Assembly (NCBI GenBank): GCA_030386875.1
Contig: CM059572.1
Coordinates: forward strand, 41,828,232 to 41,892,231
DNA: 64,000 nt
DNA from: Morinoia aosen
Lineage: Eukaryota > Arthropoda > Malacostraca > Amphipoda > Talitridae
Direction of reading: 5' to 3'
This document shows, one piece after another, positions 8,841-19,895 of this stretch (positions are counted from its first letter, which is position 1; every line of letters starts with the position of its first letter). The position numbers and the translations under genes were made by a program. The notes below the pieces were generated by a model that did no database searches, was not told where the DNA came from, and worked only from the letters and a program-made list of their open reading frames with translations.

Positions 8841-11800
8841 GCTGGTTCAGTGGCGGGACGCCACACTTTACGTGCTCGTCGCCGTTGTCACGCCCCGCGG
8901 GACGCGTTGGTGTTGTCTTCGGCGATGGGTGGGTGGCCTTCCACCTGCTGCGCGGGCGTGGCTTATAGAGGATTCCTCTCTGCTTCCCGGACCAACGTCG
9001 AACTTTCCGTCGCTGGCGGGTGGTGGACCCTTGGAGGGGTCCTGGCGTTGTCTCCTGGTCTTTCTCGACACTGCCCGGCATTCCTCGTGCGTTGGCGAGT
9101 GCGTCATGCTCGTCCCGACGCTTCGGATTCCGACGGCAGCTTGTCGCGTAGGCGGTACTGAGAGGCTGGTTAAGGGAAGATTGAGGTGGGTGCTTGGCGT
9201 TTCCTGGAGGGTCGGGGGCCGCGGGGCGGCCTTCCCCTATGCTTGGCCCGTTCCGTCGAGCTCTCTTATCAACAGGTGTGCGCTCAGCATGGTGCGCGTC
9301 GTACTTTCTCTTCAGATCGCCAGGGTACGGAAGCTCCCGTTCTAGTCTCTTCTTGGACTTTGGTGATGCGCTGTCTGGATCGCACCGAGCGTCCATTTCA
9401 TCGTTTGTTGCTGACTGGTTGATAAATCTCGTCGCTGGTGGGGCTTCCGCTCGGTTGTCTTCCTCTGCCCTGGCGTTTTTCATCTTTTCAGTGTCTCCGC
9501 GGTCGTCGGGAGGCCGCGGTTGAGAGGTCTCATCGCTGTGCTGCTGGGTAACGGCGTCTTTTCCTGAAAACGGTTCAAGACACGCCTCCGGGCCACAGGT
9601 TTTGAGAGCGGCTTCGGCTACGATTCTTGCGACCGTGTAAGAGTGCTCTCCTTCGGGGCTGAAGTCGTCGTTCACCTTGCCGACCACTGCCCAGCCTAGA
9701 GCAGTGTGGTGGACGAACGGAGCCTTACGGCGTTGTTTGTCGGAGTGACTGTAGAGCAGGTCTCCGCAGTCCGTCCCCAGGAGCACCGCGACTTCTGCGT
9801 GTTTGTCCAAGGGCAAGAAATGATGAGCGAAGTGCGATATCTCCGGGGTTCTTGCGACGCGTTCGTAGGTCGCGACTGCTTTCTTTCTATCGGGGATGGA
9901 GTTGCATTCCAACATTGGTGGGAGCTCGAATGTTTGGTCCTCGGACACTCCCTTTATTTTCAGCCCTGACACGCGTCTGCCGTATCGAGCGGCGGATTGA
10001 TCGGTCAGCGTTTCCAGCTCGTAGTGCGTCTTGGGGGTTGTGACGCGGAGGGCGTTCAACAGCTTAGGAGAGCAGAAGGACGTGGTGCTTTGCTCATCTA
10101 GGATCACGTAGGCGCGGCACGACCGACCCGTGTTCTCGTCGATAACGTCTGCCAGAACAACTTTGCTGCATGCACTCTTCTCGGCTGTGGGTATGCGGGA
10201 GGCCAGGGCCACGGCTCTAAATCTATCCCCGAGTTCGCTCTGAGCCCTGTCGTCGCTCGGTTCTCGACTGGGTCTCTCCCGACGAGTGCTTTCACTCGAA
10301 TTTCCAGCCGCTCGCCAGTTGAGGTGAGCGGTTGTGGTGTGATTCTCGGCTCCGCAATCGTCGCACTTCACGACTTCTTGGCAGTGCTTGGCCCAGTGAG
10401 GCCCTAGACAGCGGTAGCACAGCTTGTGCTCACGTATGAAGTCCTTCTTCTTCTGAGATTCCATCTTCCTTACCGCTTGACACGAGCTCGTCTCGTGCTG
10501 TGCACCCTGGTGAAGAATGCAACTGCCGGGACGATTCTCGGCAGACGTATAAAGCACTCGTGGCGCCTTTGGCTTAGGGTGAGGAGGAACTGAGGCGTTG
10601 TGTCGAGTGCTCATCCAGTTGAGACTCGAGGCCCCGAAACTGTCGCATTGAGTATCCGACAGTGTTCGGATAAATTCACAGAACCTCGCGAAACCAGGTA
10701 GTGATCCGGACAATTTTTTGTACCTAGTTCTCTCACCTCTCCAGGCATCCACCACGAAGAAGGGCAGTCTCTCTACGATGGGGGCTAGCCCCATGTCGGT
10801 GTTCAGGAAGGACAGGGCCGGGGTGTACGTCATGGTATGCTGGACCGAAAGACAAACGTCGCCGAGCTTTCGCAGCTTAGGGCCGACCGTGTAGTCGCCT
10901 TTTGACCCCTTGATGTCTGACGCGCGCACAAGGCGCTCGATCAGGCTGTTAGCCACCTTGTCGCTAGCGCCGAAGCGAGTCGTCAATTGGTCGATGATGT
11001 CGGTGAGCAGGGCCGCCGTGTCCAGGTAGGTCGCGGACATTATATCATCTATGAGGCTTCTTGGCTCGCCACAAGTGTGACTCGTGAGAATCTCGATGGC
11101 GTCGATAGGCTCCACGGCGAGCCTTTCCATCCTTTTCCTGAGGGCATTGAACCACCTGTGGAACAGATGGGGCTCTCCCGCGTAGGGCTGATGGGGCGAC
11201 CTTTTTAGGTCTTCGATCATCGAGAGCCTCATAGCTCCGTCGATCACTGGTGGCCTTGATTCGAAGACCACGGCGGGCGAGCTGGTGGAAACCTTGGGCT
11301 GGAATGATGGTGCAAAGGGGTTCATCGTGGGCGCGTGAGCGGTGTCGTCGGGTGGAAAGTTCGTGACCGCCGCCGCGCCCCCTGCGGGTTCCACGACGCG
11401 GTGTTGGAACGCTTGGTTGACCCAGGCTCCGGTGTGTGCATCCTTGTCCTCGGCGTCTTCCTCGCCGAAGGGCTGATCGTTCCCCGTGCGATTCCCACAC
11501 CTCAATTTTGACCTCTCAATGGTGATCTGTGCCAACACCACTGATGGGTCTTCTGTGAGGTTGATGAGCATTTTCTCATTGCCTCGGCCAGGGAACCCAT
11601 GGCGCTCAGACTCCCTATCCTTGCGATGGGAGCTAGCGCTTGGAAGGCTCTGGCTGTGGTCGCTCTCGCTGTCTTGACTCTGGCTGTAGTAGCTCGAGCA
11701 TTGATGACTCTGGCTGCGATGGCTGGAGCTGACCTGGCCACCGCTCTGACGTTTGGAGCCGTGTTTGCTCCGACTTTTAGCTGAATGGGAATTTGAGGAC

Positions 11801-12219
11801 CTTTCTTCCCGGGTTGCGGTGTCCTGCTGCTGCTTCTTGGACGAGATCTTCTTGGACTGCTCGGAAGGTCTCTTCGCCACACTCCGTGACGAACTTCCCG
11901 AGAGTTCTTCGTTTCTGTGGTCCATTGAACTTGCCAACTCTCTTCTGCGAGCTCTGGCGAGTGTCAATGAGTTCCGAACAACTGTTGCTTCAGCCGTGGC
12001 CCCTGAGTTCTCAAGAACGGTGACCAACTGTTCACCGAGTTGTTTCACCTCTTTGGCTTTGGCTCGAACTCCAGCGAATACCTGCTCGACTTCGTTGGAA
12101 GTTCTGAGTTCTCGCGGTGCGGCGCCGTTCAAGAGACCGTTTAGAGCTGCTAATGCTATGTTGAATCTGTCTTCCAGCTGGGGAAGTCTGGGTGTGTGCG
12201 AGCGCCTCAGTGGGCTCAT
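8716..12219 (-). CDS. BEL/Pao gag-protease polyprotein (1167 codons)
   Basis: Starts at the ATG at 12219, 46 bases inside the right LTR. Residues ~1-100 are a helical/coiled region and ~105-215 Ser/Gln/Lys-rich. Residues ~330-530 are a BEL-type gag (HRWFNALRKRM and following, the DUF1759-like region). Two zinc knuckles lie at 601-613 (C-x2-C-x4-H-x4-C) and 619-632 (C-x2-C-x4-H-x4-H). A pepsin-like protease follows, with DEQS at ~708-711 as the active-site block and LLGTDCGDLL and GWAVVGKV downstream. From ~residue 900 the family resemblance ends: the tail is Pro/Arg/Lys-rich and its last ~40 residues are an out-of-frame reading of the pol remnant. The protein could package RNA and process itself but cannot copy it. 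The frame is uninterrupted over 3.5 kb, suggesting recent selection or very recent origin. Confidence 0.9.
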   Translation of the reverse strand: MSPLRRSHTPRLPQLEDRFNIALAALNGLLNGAAPRELRTSNEVEQVFAGVRAKAKEVKQLGEQLVTVLENSGATAEATVVRNSLTLARARRRELASSMDHRNEELSGSSSRSVAKRPSEQSKKISSKKQQQDTATREERSSNSHSAKSRSKHGSKRQSGGQVSSSHRSQSHQCSSYYSQSQDSESDHSQSLPSASSHRKDRESERHGFPGRGNEKMLINLTEDPSVVLAQITIERSKLRCGNRTGNDQPFGEEDAEDKDAHTGAWVNQAFQHRVVEPAGGAAAVTNFPPDDTAHAPTMNPFAPSFQPKVSTSSPAVVFESRPPVIDGAMRLSMIEDLKRSPHQPYAGEPHLFHRWFNALRKRMERLAVEPIDAIEILTSHTCGEPRSLIDDIMSATYLDTAALLTDIIDQLTTRFGASDKVANSLIERLVRASDIKGSKGDYTVGPKLRKLGDVCLSVQHTMTYTPALSFLNTDMGLAPIVERLPFFVVDAWRGERTRYKKLSGSLPGFARFCEFIRTLSDTQCDSFGASSLNWMSTRHNASVPPHPKPKAPRVLYTSAENRPGSCILHQGAQHETSSCQAVRKMESQKKKDFIREHKLCYRCLGPHWAKHCQEVVKCDDCGAENHTTTAHLNWRAAGNSSESTRRERPSREPSDDRAQSELGDRFRAVALASRIPTAEKSACSKVVLADVIDENTGRSCRAYVILDEQSTTSFCSPKLLNALRVTTPKTHYELETLTDQSAARYGRRVSGLKIKGVSEDQTFELPPMLECNSIPDRKKAVATYERVARTPEISHFAHHFLPLDKHAEVAVLLGTDCGDLLYSHSDKQRRKAPFVHHTALGWAVVGKVNDDFSPEGEHSYTVARIVAEAALKTCGPEACLEPFSGKDAVTQQHSDETSQPRPPDDRGDTEKMKNARAEEDNRAEAPPATRFINQSATNDEMDARCDPDSASPKSKKRLERELPYPGDLKRKYDAHHAERTPVDKRARRNGPSIGEGRPAAPDPPGNAKHPPQSSLNQPLSTAYATSCRRNPKRRDEHDALANARGMPGSVEKDQETTPGPLQGSTTRQRRKVRRWSGKQRGILYKPRPRSRWKATHPSPKTTPTRPAGRDNGDEHVKCGVPPLNQPRWVVEDGHCAARTTKRQRQGPTSGASCHRTGPPPAPPRRQ

Positions 12220-12265
12220 CTCTATTCTTGTTGCTGGAGTACCGTCGCAAAAAAAAACTTTTTAC

Positions 12266-14425
12266 TGTTCCGACTAGACTGCGGATATATGATCTTCGAG
12301 AGGTCTAGTCTGAATTACGGGTATCGAAGGCATCGAGGAAATACGCGGTCTCTTCGAATTGGTTTCTTTATTCAATGGCCGTTGACACCGTAAAAACTGC
12401 ACAATAAGGGCATGTTTTAGATTCAAGAAATAAAAACTATAGTTAACAGCACGAAATGTACATTTCTGGGTTCAAAAATGAACTTTAAGGACAACGCAGA
12501 ATAACATCTTTAGGTTGAAAATTATAGTTGAAATTATGGCTAATCGCACACAAGGACATTTTCTAAGTTTAAGAATGAACTCACAATGAACACATCTTGG
12601 GTTCAAATGAGAGAATCTGCAATTGACTGCACAATCAAGAAATTTATAGGTTCAAAAACTTCCACAAATGACCACAATGACATTTCTTGACTTCATGAAC
12701 AAACAAGAGAAACAACTGACTAATGCTCGAGGGGCAACTAGCTATCACTAGAACCAAACAAGATATTCTAATGATAATGATCTACCACGCCAGTCTCAAG
12801 AGTCTGTGGCAGAAAACCAAGTTTGACTTCTCAATCATGAGATGCATTTTTGCACACGGCAATGTAGAATCGCATCTTATTCACACAAGACTAAAGGCAC
12901 GACAAATGAAACAAGCACTGTTATATTTGAGGTGGAAACTAGAAATTTGACCCTTCAAACTTGAAATACATTTGCACACGGCAATGTAAAATCACACGTT
13001 ATAATATGCACATGGAAGTCGCTCTACTTGCCTCCCATAATTTCTGCACTGTGCACATACTGCGCGCTGTGGTCAAAAGAGGACAGTCTACTCTCGCATA
13101 CTCACGTTTTGTGGGGGGATGGTATTCTCACGCCATATAAGTCTTCAATTTCAACCTACATATAGATAGAAAGGCTATCCTAGTTTTGCTTTACTCTACC
13201 TGGGGGAATACACAAAATAATTAGGTTTTTGAGGCTGAAGGAACGTTACAGCAGGAATTTATACTATGATTATATCTTGTCCTAAGCTTGAGAAACAGTC
13301 CTACCATCACTCGTGTGAAAAGCCGTGTAAATCATACGTATGCTAGTATCAACCTAGGCACACAAAGTCACACGGGCATGGGCACATTAAGAATTCCTGC
13401 GGACATATTCTCAGTCTACCTCAAATTCACTTCAGCTCTAGGCTTCCACCTTGCTGACTGGCGCAACTTGCTCAGCCCAGCTCATGGGTAATGAGCCAAT
13501 TTAATATAAACATAAAGAAATTTTTTTTTTATGACAAATAAAGGAGAACTAATCTCAGTCCGAGCTACGAAATTTCTAGAAGCACGGGTTATCAGTTCTA
13601 TCTAGCTGCTTATATTTGAAAGTGTCAATTTAACTAATTATGCTCACTCTCAGCAAGTATTGGCTGCTGCCATCCTCCAATAATTCCAGACAAATTCATG
13701 TTGCAGCATAAATCAATTCACACTGCACATCCATAATGCAGCATAAATCAACCCACACTGCAAGTTCACAATACAGCACAGATCAACTCATACTGCAAAA
13801 ACAGGAAATTCTCAATGGCAAATTCCTGTTGCTGGGAGCAACAGGAGTTCTGTTTCCAATAATTCCAGACAAATTCATATTGCAGCATAAATCAACTCAC
13901 ACTGCAAGTTCACAATGCAGCGCAGATCAATTCATACTGCAAACTCACAATGCAGCATAAATCAATTCATACTGCAAATTCACAATGCAGCATAAATCAA
14001 TCCACACTGCAAGTTCACCATGCAGCACAGATCAAGTCACACTGCAAAAACAGGAAAAGTTCTCAATGGCAAATTCCTGTTGCTGGGAGCAACAGGAGTT
14101 CTGTTTACAATGGTCTGACTCGATATAGGTGTTTCGCCGGTTGCCAGCAGCATCGTTGAACGCTCTAGGAACCGGCTGTTCACCATCAAACACACAAGAC
14201 ATGGACATATATCTAGATCAGCGCACGAAATATTTAAAGATTAAACAATTTTTAACATGTTTACACTTAGAAGTTACAATCTTGAGCTCTATCTTAGGAG
14301 AACGTCTGCACTCGGTCAAATTAGACAATGGAAGACGCTGTGTTGGGCTTGCGGACCAGTGCGCGGATCCGCGGCCGATGTTGCCACAGAGTTTCTTAAA
14401 AATTCGCGTCTCGTAAGACGCGACA
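12266..14425 (-). repeat. BEL/Pao 5' LTR
   Basis: A 2160-bp copy of 6523-8681 with the same ends and internal tandem array. As the 5' LTR of a minus-strand element it would hold the promoter; I could not identify the transcription start. The base following it (14426) begins the second gcaag. Confidence 0.95.
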
Positions 14426-15136
14426 GCAAGTAAAACGCAATGCATTATTTTTGGATCACAGAATGCGACTAAAAATTTACCACCATTCAAGCTAACATTT
14501 GGAGACGATACAATTGAACCAGTAGAGACGGTAAAAAATCTGGGTGTTTGGTTTGACAAAAATATGACTTTCAATTCACACGTCGAAACAATGTGCAACA
14601 AAATAAACGGAACCTAAATGTTCTTTCATCGCATTAAGAACACACTTGACGAAAAATCTAGATTGTTAGTGATTCAGTCTTTAGTTTTATCGCGCCTGGA
14701 CTACTGCAGTCTTGTATGGGGAAATTTACCTCAATATCGTCAGGAAGAGTTGCAAAAATGTCTAAACTTCGCCGCCAAAGTGGTGTGCAAAGGAAATTTC
14801 AATAAATACGATCATGTCACCCCTCTTTTAAGAAAACTCGACTGGATCCCAATACCGAACAGATTCATGATCCAAAAAGCTCGACGAGTGTTCTCCTCTC
14901 TGTACCTCCCCCAAAGTAATGCAGAGGTGGTAAAATTTTTTCCATCTAATATCCAAAACAAAAGACCAAATCGGAGGAATGATGTTTTAGTCAGTTACCG
15001 TTCATCTAACGTGGGACAAAAAGCTCTCTCAGTTTCTGGAGCTTTTTTGTGGAACAAGCTTCCCCAGCATATCAAAAACTCTAAAACTGTAAAAGAATTT
15101 AGAGTAAATGTGTCACGTCATTTTGCATCTCTATAG
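14426..15136 (+). pseudogene. LINE-A reverse transcriptase, C-terminal part
   Basis: Begins with the duplicated gcaag and continues the frame cut at 6522: the KTQCIIFGS block, FGDD, NLGVWFDKNMTF, then a stop (TAA 14615-14617) and a further 172 codons from 14618. These contain IQSLVLSRLDYCSLVWG and the PLLRKLDWIPI...ARRVF region. This is the RT thumb and C-terminal domain of the CR1/Jockey group. The ORF ends at TAG 15134-15136. The 3' UTR follows, but its end and target duplication are not recognisable. Confidence 0.9.
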
Positions 15137-15177
15137 ACCTGCAGCATTTCGGTGTGAATTTCCCATTCACCAGAAAT

Positions 15178-17155
15178 TTTAATTTTCCTGAAATTTCTGT
15201 TAGAAAATTAGAAACTATTTTATTTTACGTTTGCTAAGCCATTCGTGCATTCATCTTAACTATTTCTGTCGACAATAATGAGCACCCCAGCCGTGAGTTC
15301 AAAACAGCAGAATGAACGTTTTTTCCATAATTAGGAGTATTTCCTCATCTTTATTTTGTTATTTTTTCTTCTCTGTGTTAATATTTAACATCCGTATGGA
15401 AAACATACTCTGAAATACATTTTGTGTGTACACCAATATACAGGTTTATAAATGTGAGGATTGTGCAAAGTTTATAATGAATTAAATTTTGGCTAACGTT
15501 GTCTCGTTATTTCAAAATCATTCTCGAAGATGTTTTCAATTGATTTCGGCTGAGCTGGGGGGAGGGGTTAATTTAAGCATTTTCATTTAGTCTTTTAATA
15601 TTTTTCCGTGAGTTCAGTGCACACCAGCACTAAACTTTAAAATCGAAAAAAACTGTTAATTTCTGTTATCAAAATTATCACTTTGGACCATTGCTTAATC
15701 TACCTATATGTGCCAAATTTTGTAAATATTCTCCACTCAAATGTGATATCCGGCCACAATGTTACTCCATTTTATCCCATGTACACATGTCTGTATAATG
15801 CTGAAGAGTTGTGTTGTTTCTTGACTGTAACCTGAGTTTTCTTAAAAATTTCAATGAAGAAACTAAAAACCAGTTCATTTTACGTTTTTCGAAGTCTTCT
15901 TTTCCTTTTAGTTATTTTTTTTTTCGAATAATTTCTTAGGATTACAATGAGCTCAACTGTCATTATCGGTGTAATAGATGGTAGGTTGTTTCTATCCTCT
16001 TATTTTATATTTGTATTTCTTCTTATATTTCATTCTCAATAAGTACATATATTAATATGTGTGTGTACGTATAAAGGTATATATATATATACATAAATAG
16101 ATATACATGTTTCTATTTCATTTCTTTACACAAAAACCATCCGGTTAATAAATTTTATTGCACTAGCGAAATGATTCAAAAATAGATCTCCCACTTACAC
16201 CAGAGGACGTCTCTGTGAATCGGATTAATGACAAATACAATTAATGAAATTAATCGTAATTTGAGCGTATGAATCGTGGTAAAATTATCTTTCTGTCTGT
16301 ATGTTGTTCAAGCAAATTTTGATGTTGAGTATATGTTTGTTTGCGCATTTCTGCCAAAATTTTGTAGATATTTGTCAATCATGAGTGGTAACTGGCCTAC
16401 ACTGTATCTCCATTTTATCCCATGTACCCATGTCCGCATGATGTTGCAGAGAATATCGAGAAGATATGATATATGATATATATTGAAGATATATGTTTTT
16501 TTTGTTGTTGTTCCTCAGCGGTAACTTGAGTTTTCTTAAAATTTCCTTTAGGAAATTAAAAAACCATTCCATTTATACGTTTTTCGAAGTCATTTTCTAT
16601 TCCTTATCTTTCCTCAGGTTATTTCTTACGATTCATCAGAGCTTGGGCTGACATTTTAAATTTTGAAAGAGTAAGATTATTTTTCATGTCTATTAGCATT
16701 TTTCTTATATTCGTTTTCAATACGTATATATATGAATATGTGTGTTGGTGTGTGCGTGAGTGTGTACATGTGCGCACGCAAACATAAATGTTTATGTATC
16801 AGTGTAAAGATGCACACGTTTCGCACACATATATGCGCACATGTACATATATCGGTTTCTATTTCTACTTTTTGCATAAAAAGCAAAACCTCAAGACACA
16901 TTACATTTTACCTAAAGCTCTGCGATCAGTTAACACTGCACCAAATTTCAGAAATAAATAAATTGATTGCGCTTGCTTTATGATTTATAAATCGATCTAT
17001 CACGACCCCGAAGGGCATTTCTGTGAACAGAAGAAATTAAAAAGTATAAACAGACAGAGGAAATAAAGCACTCGTGCAAAAATTATCTCTATATTTGTAT
17101 GCCGAACAAGCCATGCATTTCAATTTTGAGTGTAAGTTTGTTTACGCATTTCTAG
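15178..17155. repeat. Three diverged copies of a ~0.65-0.69 kb tandem repeat
   Basis: Units start at about 15178, 15832 and 16525. Shared landmarks: a gttttcttaaaa/aatttc start followed by cattttacgtttttcgaag; a pause with tatata and gtgtgtgt runs; atgtttctatttc; and tccattttatcccatgta (copies 1 and 2), followed by catgtc and ctgtaacctgag or gtaacttgag leading to the next unit. Similarity is loose (many substitutions and indels), so the array is old. No gene is visible; the short ORFs here are shadows of low-complexity sequence. Confidence 0.75.
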
Positions 17156-17467
17156 ATGTGCGTGCTGTGTTGCGCGATGTTCTTTACAAATTATTTCGAG
17201 ACTATCTTTTTCTCAATACTTGATTGTCATTTACGGTGTTGTTTCAATCTAGTACGGTGTAGCGTTTTTCTGTATTTTTCCTACTTCGATGATCTTATAA
17301 ATAATTCGAAAAATACTAAAGAATTCTTCGAAACTGCCAAGTTCTTAGTTGAAATTATCGAAGTAGGAAAAAGGCAAGAAGCGCTGTACCGGAATCTCTT
17401 GGAATATCAAATATCCAAGAGATAATATTTCTCATTTCTCATTCAACTACCCTTGACAGAGTTAAAC

Positions 17468-17903
17468 TATTAGCACGACCCGTATGGTTTGTCTATTAGT
17501 ACGCCTCGTATATTTTTTCTATTAATATGCCTCGTATGGTCTATCTATCTGTGCACCTATGATAGTATTGTCTAATATTACATCTCGTATAGTTTGTCTA
17601 TTATTATGCCTCGTACGGCTTATCTATTTGTACACCTCGTATGGTTTGTCAATTAGTATTCCTCGTATGGAACTTTGTTAGACTATTAGCACACCACGTG
17701 TGGTTTGTTTATTATAGTACGCCTCGTATATTATGTCTATTAATATGCCTCGTATGGTCTATCTATTTGTACACCTCTGATAGTTTATCTATTAGCACAC
17801 CTCATATAGTTTGTCGATTATTATGCCTCGTATGGCTTATCTATTTTTACACCTCGGATGGTTTGTGAATTAATACTCCTCGTATGGATCTTTTGTTTTA
17901 GGA
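17468..17903. repeat. Two-level minisatellite (~216-bp units of ~30-bp subunits)
   Basis: Basic subunits follow the pattern (a/c)ctcgtatggtttgtctatta, repeated about seven times per larger unit. The larger unit begins tattagcac at 17468 and again at 17684, with corresponding subunit variants in the same order, as in a higher-order repeat. No coding capacity. Confidence 0.85.
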
Positions 17904-17996
17904 CGTCTTATATTAAGGAACTTTTAAAAGCCAATATGTTGGCATATGTATCTCATGTGACAACTTGGAAATAAACGGTTTTTTTTTTGTTGTTGT

Positions 17997-19895
17997 TTTG
18001 TTATTCAAGCACACTGCATGAGAGCGGTTTCGTAGGTAGCTTTCAAACCACTGAGTGTCTATTCTGAGGTTTGAAATTTTTTGTAGAAGTTTCTTATGCT
18101 CAACACTGTCGAAAGCTTTGGAGAGATCAAGCAATAGTAAGAGAGTTAATTTTTTTTGGTCAATATCATTGTAAATTTTTTCTGTTATGTTTAACAGGGC
18201 GTCCTGAGTACTGGTATTCCTCCTGTAAGCATATTGATTGCGATGCAGTAGATGTGACTCGTCTATGTAAGACGAGAGCTCGTTTGTTATTACTTTTTCT
18301 AATATTTTGGACATAACAGGCAGGAGACTGATTGGTCTGTAGTTTGACGCTATGTCGATATCACCAGATTTATGTAATGGCTTAATTATGGATAGTTTCC
18401 ATTGATCGGGAAACTTGTTTGTGACTATAGATGTATTTATTATCAAGCGAATAAAGGGTGCTGTGACAGGGAAGCTGTCTTTAATATGTTGGAGGCTTAT
18501 GCCATCATGTCCAGTCGCTTTAGTATTCTTTAGTGAGTATAAGATTTTTCGTATCTCTATGACGCTAACTGGCTTTGGTCTCCACTTGTTTCTACTATTT
18601 GGGGATGAAACATCGCTCAGATTTGCCTCTGTAGATGTGTCTGAAACTGTCCTGGATACTTCATTGAAAACATCTTCGCCAACTTTTGAGAAGAAAGTGT
18701 TAAAGTCATTCGCCATTTCTGAGGGGTTGTCAAAAGTGCTTTTGCAGTCTGAATTTTTATACTGAGCAGCTTCTCTAATGATTTCCCAAGTTCTTTTAGG
18801 GTTTTGTTTTGCCGCCAAGAGTTCTTTGTAGAAGTAGTCCCGTTTTGCTTCCTTAACTTTTCTTCGTAGGATCTTCTCATGATCTTTATATAATTTTCGA
18901 CGCGTACTGTCTGATTTATTCAGTTTGTACTCACGCTGCAAATTTCTTTTAGCTCTGCTCAAATGTTTTATCTCATCTGTTATCCATTTAGAAATTCTTG
19001 GCTTAACTTTCTTCGTAGTGAAAGGTGCGCATTCGTTAAGAGCTGATACGAAATTTTCGTTGAAAAGCGAAACTTGTAGATTGACATCATCGGTGTTTTC
19101 CATGCCTTGAAATTCACTCCATCTGTCTAATAGCTTTTCTTGAAATATTTCAGGGGAGTAGTGGTTTTTCATGCGATATGTAATGTAACTAGATTTCTGT
19201 TTCTCTTTTGCAATATTGATTTGGCATTCTACCGAATGGTGATCAGAAAAGGACGGTAAGATTTCTGTGCTGAGTACTGCTTGGGGATTGTTGGTAATTG
19301 CTAGGTCAAGAAGAGTTTTAGAAGTGTTGGTAATTCGCGTTGGTTCTTGGACCATTTGAGAAAGATTAAGTCTGTGCAGCATCTTGCTTAACTGATTGTT
19401 TTTATTTGTCAGATCCACGTTAAAATCTCTGAAAACATAGAAATACTTTTTGGCTGCAGAGATTGATCTAAGCGTATTTTTAATGAAATCTAATGTTGGA
19501 CGAAGAGATGCTGACGGATGTCTGTAAAGACTGCCGATAATGAAAGACTTGTGTTTGTTTACTTGAACATTGAGCCAAACCATTTCTATGTCTTCGCATT
19601 TTTCTTTTATCGGAACTAAGGATGTAGAGTAGACATCTTTGATGAAAATGCATGAACCGCTACCTCTCTTACTCTTGACTCCGTCATAACTGTACAATTT
19701 GTACCCGGTAATGCTGAGATATGAGCTTTCGACTCGTGAATCGAACCATATTTCAGATACGCATAAAATATCGATATCGTTAGTGATCAACATTACTCGT
19801 ACGTCATCCATTTTACCATTGAGGCTGCTAGCATTTGTATGCAATATTTTGATATTATTTACCTCAATAGGCAGATCTTTAGTGGAGTTATTGCA
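17997..19895 (-). pseudogene. LINE-B: second copy of the LINE, endonuclease plus partial RT
   Basis: Read on the minus strand the copy starts in the linker before the endonuclease and runs without a stop through it (SEIWFDS, IGSLYRHP, FNVDL, SDHHSVE) into the RT up to the AVCLNNK block, about 60 codons before YADD. It is nearly identical to LINE-A and has the Glu codon where LINE-A has TAG 5606. The metal-site block FGDFNVD reads FRDFNVD. It ends at 17997 in an A/CAA-rich tail on the minus strand. At 19895 it joins gypsy pol abruptly; no target duplication is visible. Confidence 0.9.

Larger units (their letters stand above)
6523..14425 (-). mobile_element. BEL/Pao LTR retrotransposon, polymerase-less, inserted in LINE-A
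   Basis: A complete insertion: 2.16 kb LTRs (6523-8681 and 12266-14425) starting TG and ending CA, flanked by gcaag. Coding is on the minus strand, so the 5' LTR is the right-hand one. The internal region is only 3584 bp and holds one long gag-protease ORF. The RT, RNase H and integrase core expected of an autonomous element (about 6 kb internal) are absent; only an out-of-frame scrap of the pol C-terminus remains next to the 3' LTR. The LTRs differ at very few positions (for example 1-bp substitutions near 7070/12817 and 7155/12898, and a T-run length change), so the insertion is recent. No convincing primer site starting TGG adjoins the 5' LTR. Confidence 0.93.

Noticed and set aside
8755..9345. 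Long plus-strand ORFs (8755-9345, 9194-9523, 11753-12277)
   Set aside because: They lie opposite the GC-rich BEL gag-protease ORF and have no recognisable motif; they are antisense shadows.
12236..12254. BEL primer binding site (minus strand ttgcgacggtactcc)
   Set aside because: It lies 12-30 bases from the LTR, does not start with TGG and I cannot match it to a tRNA 3' end.
16732..16983. Plus-strand ORF rich in Cys, Val and Met
   Set aside because: Generated by a gtgtgtgcg-type simple repeat within the ~0.69 kb tandem repeat; not conserved in the other copies.
17468..17903. CRISPR array
   Set aside because: Repeats are diverged and have no unique spacers of constant length; the genome is eukaryotic and the block is a minisatellite.
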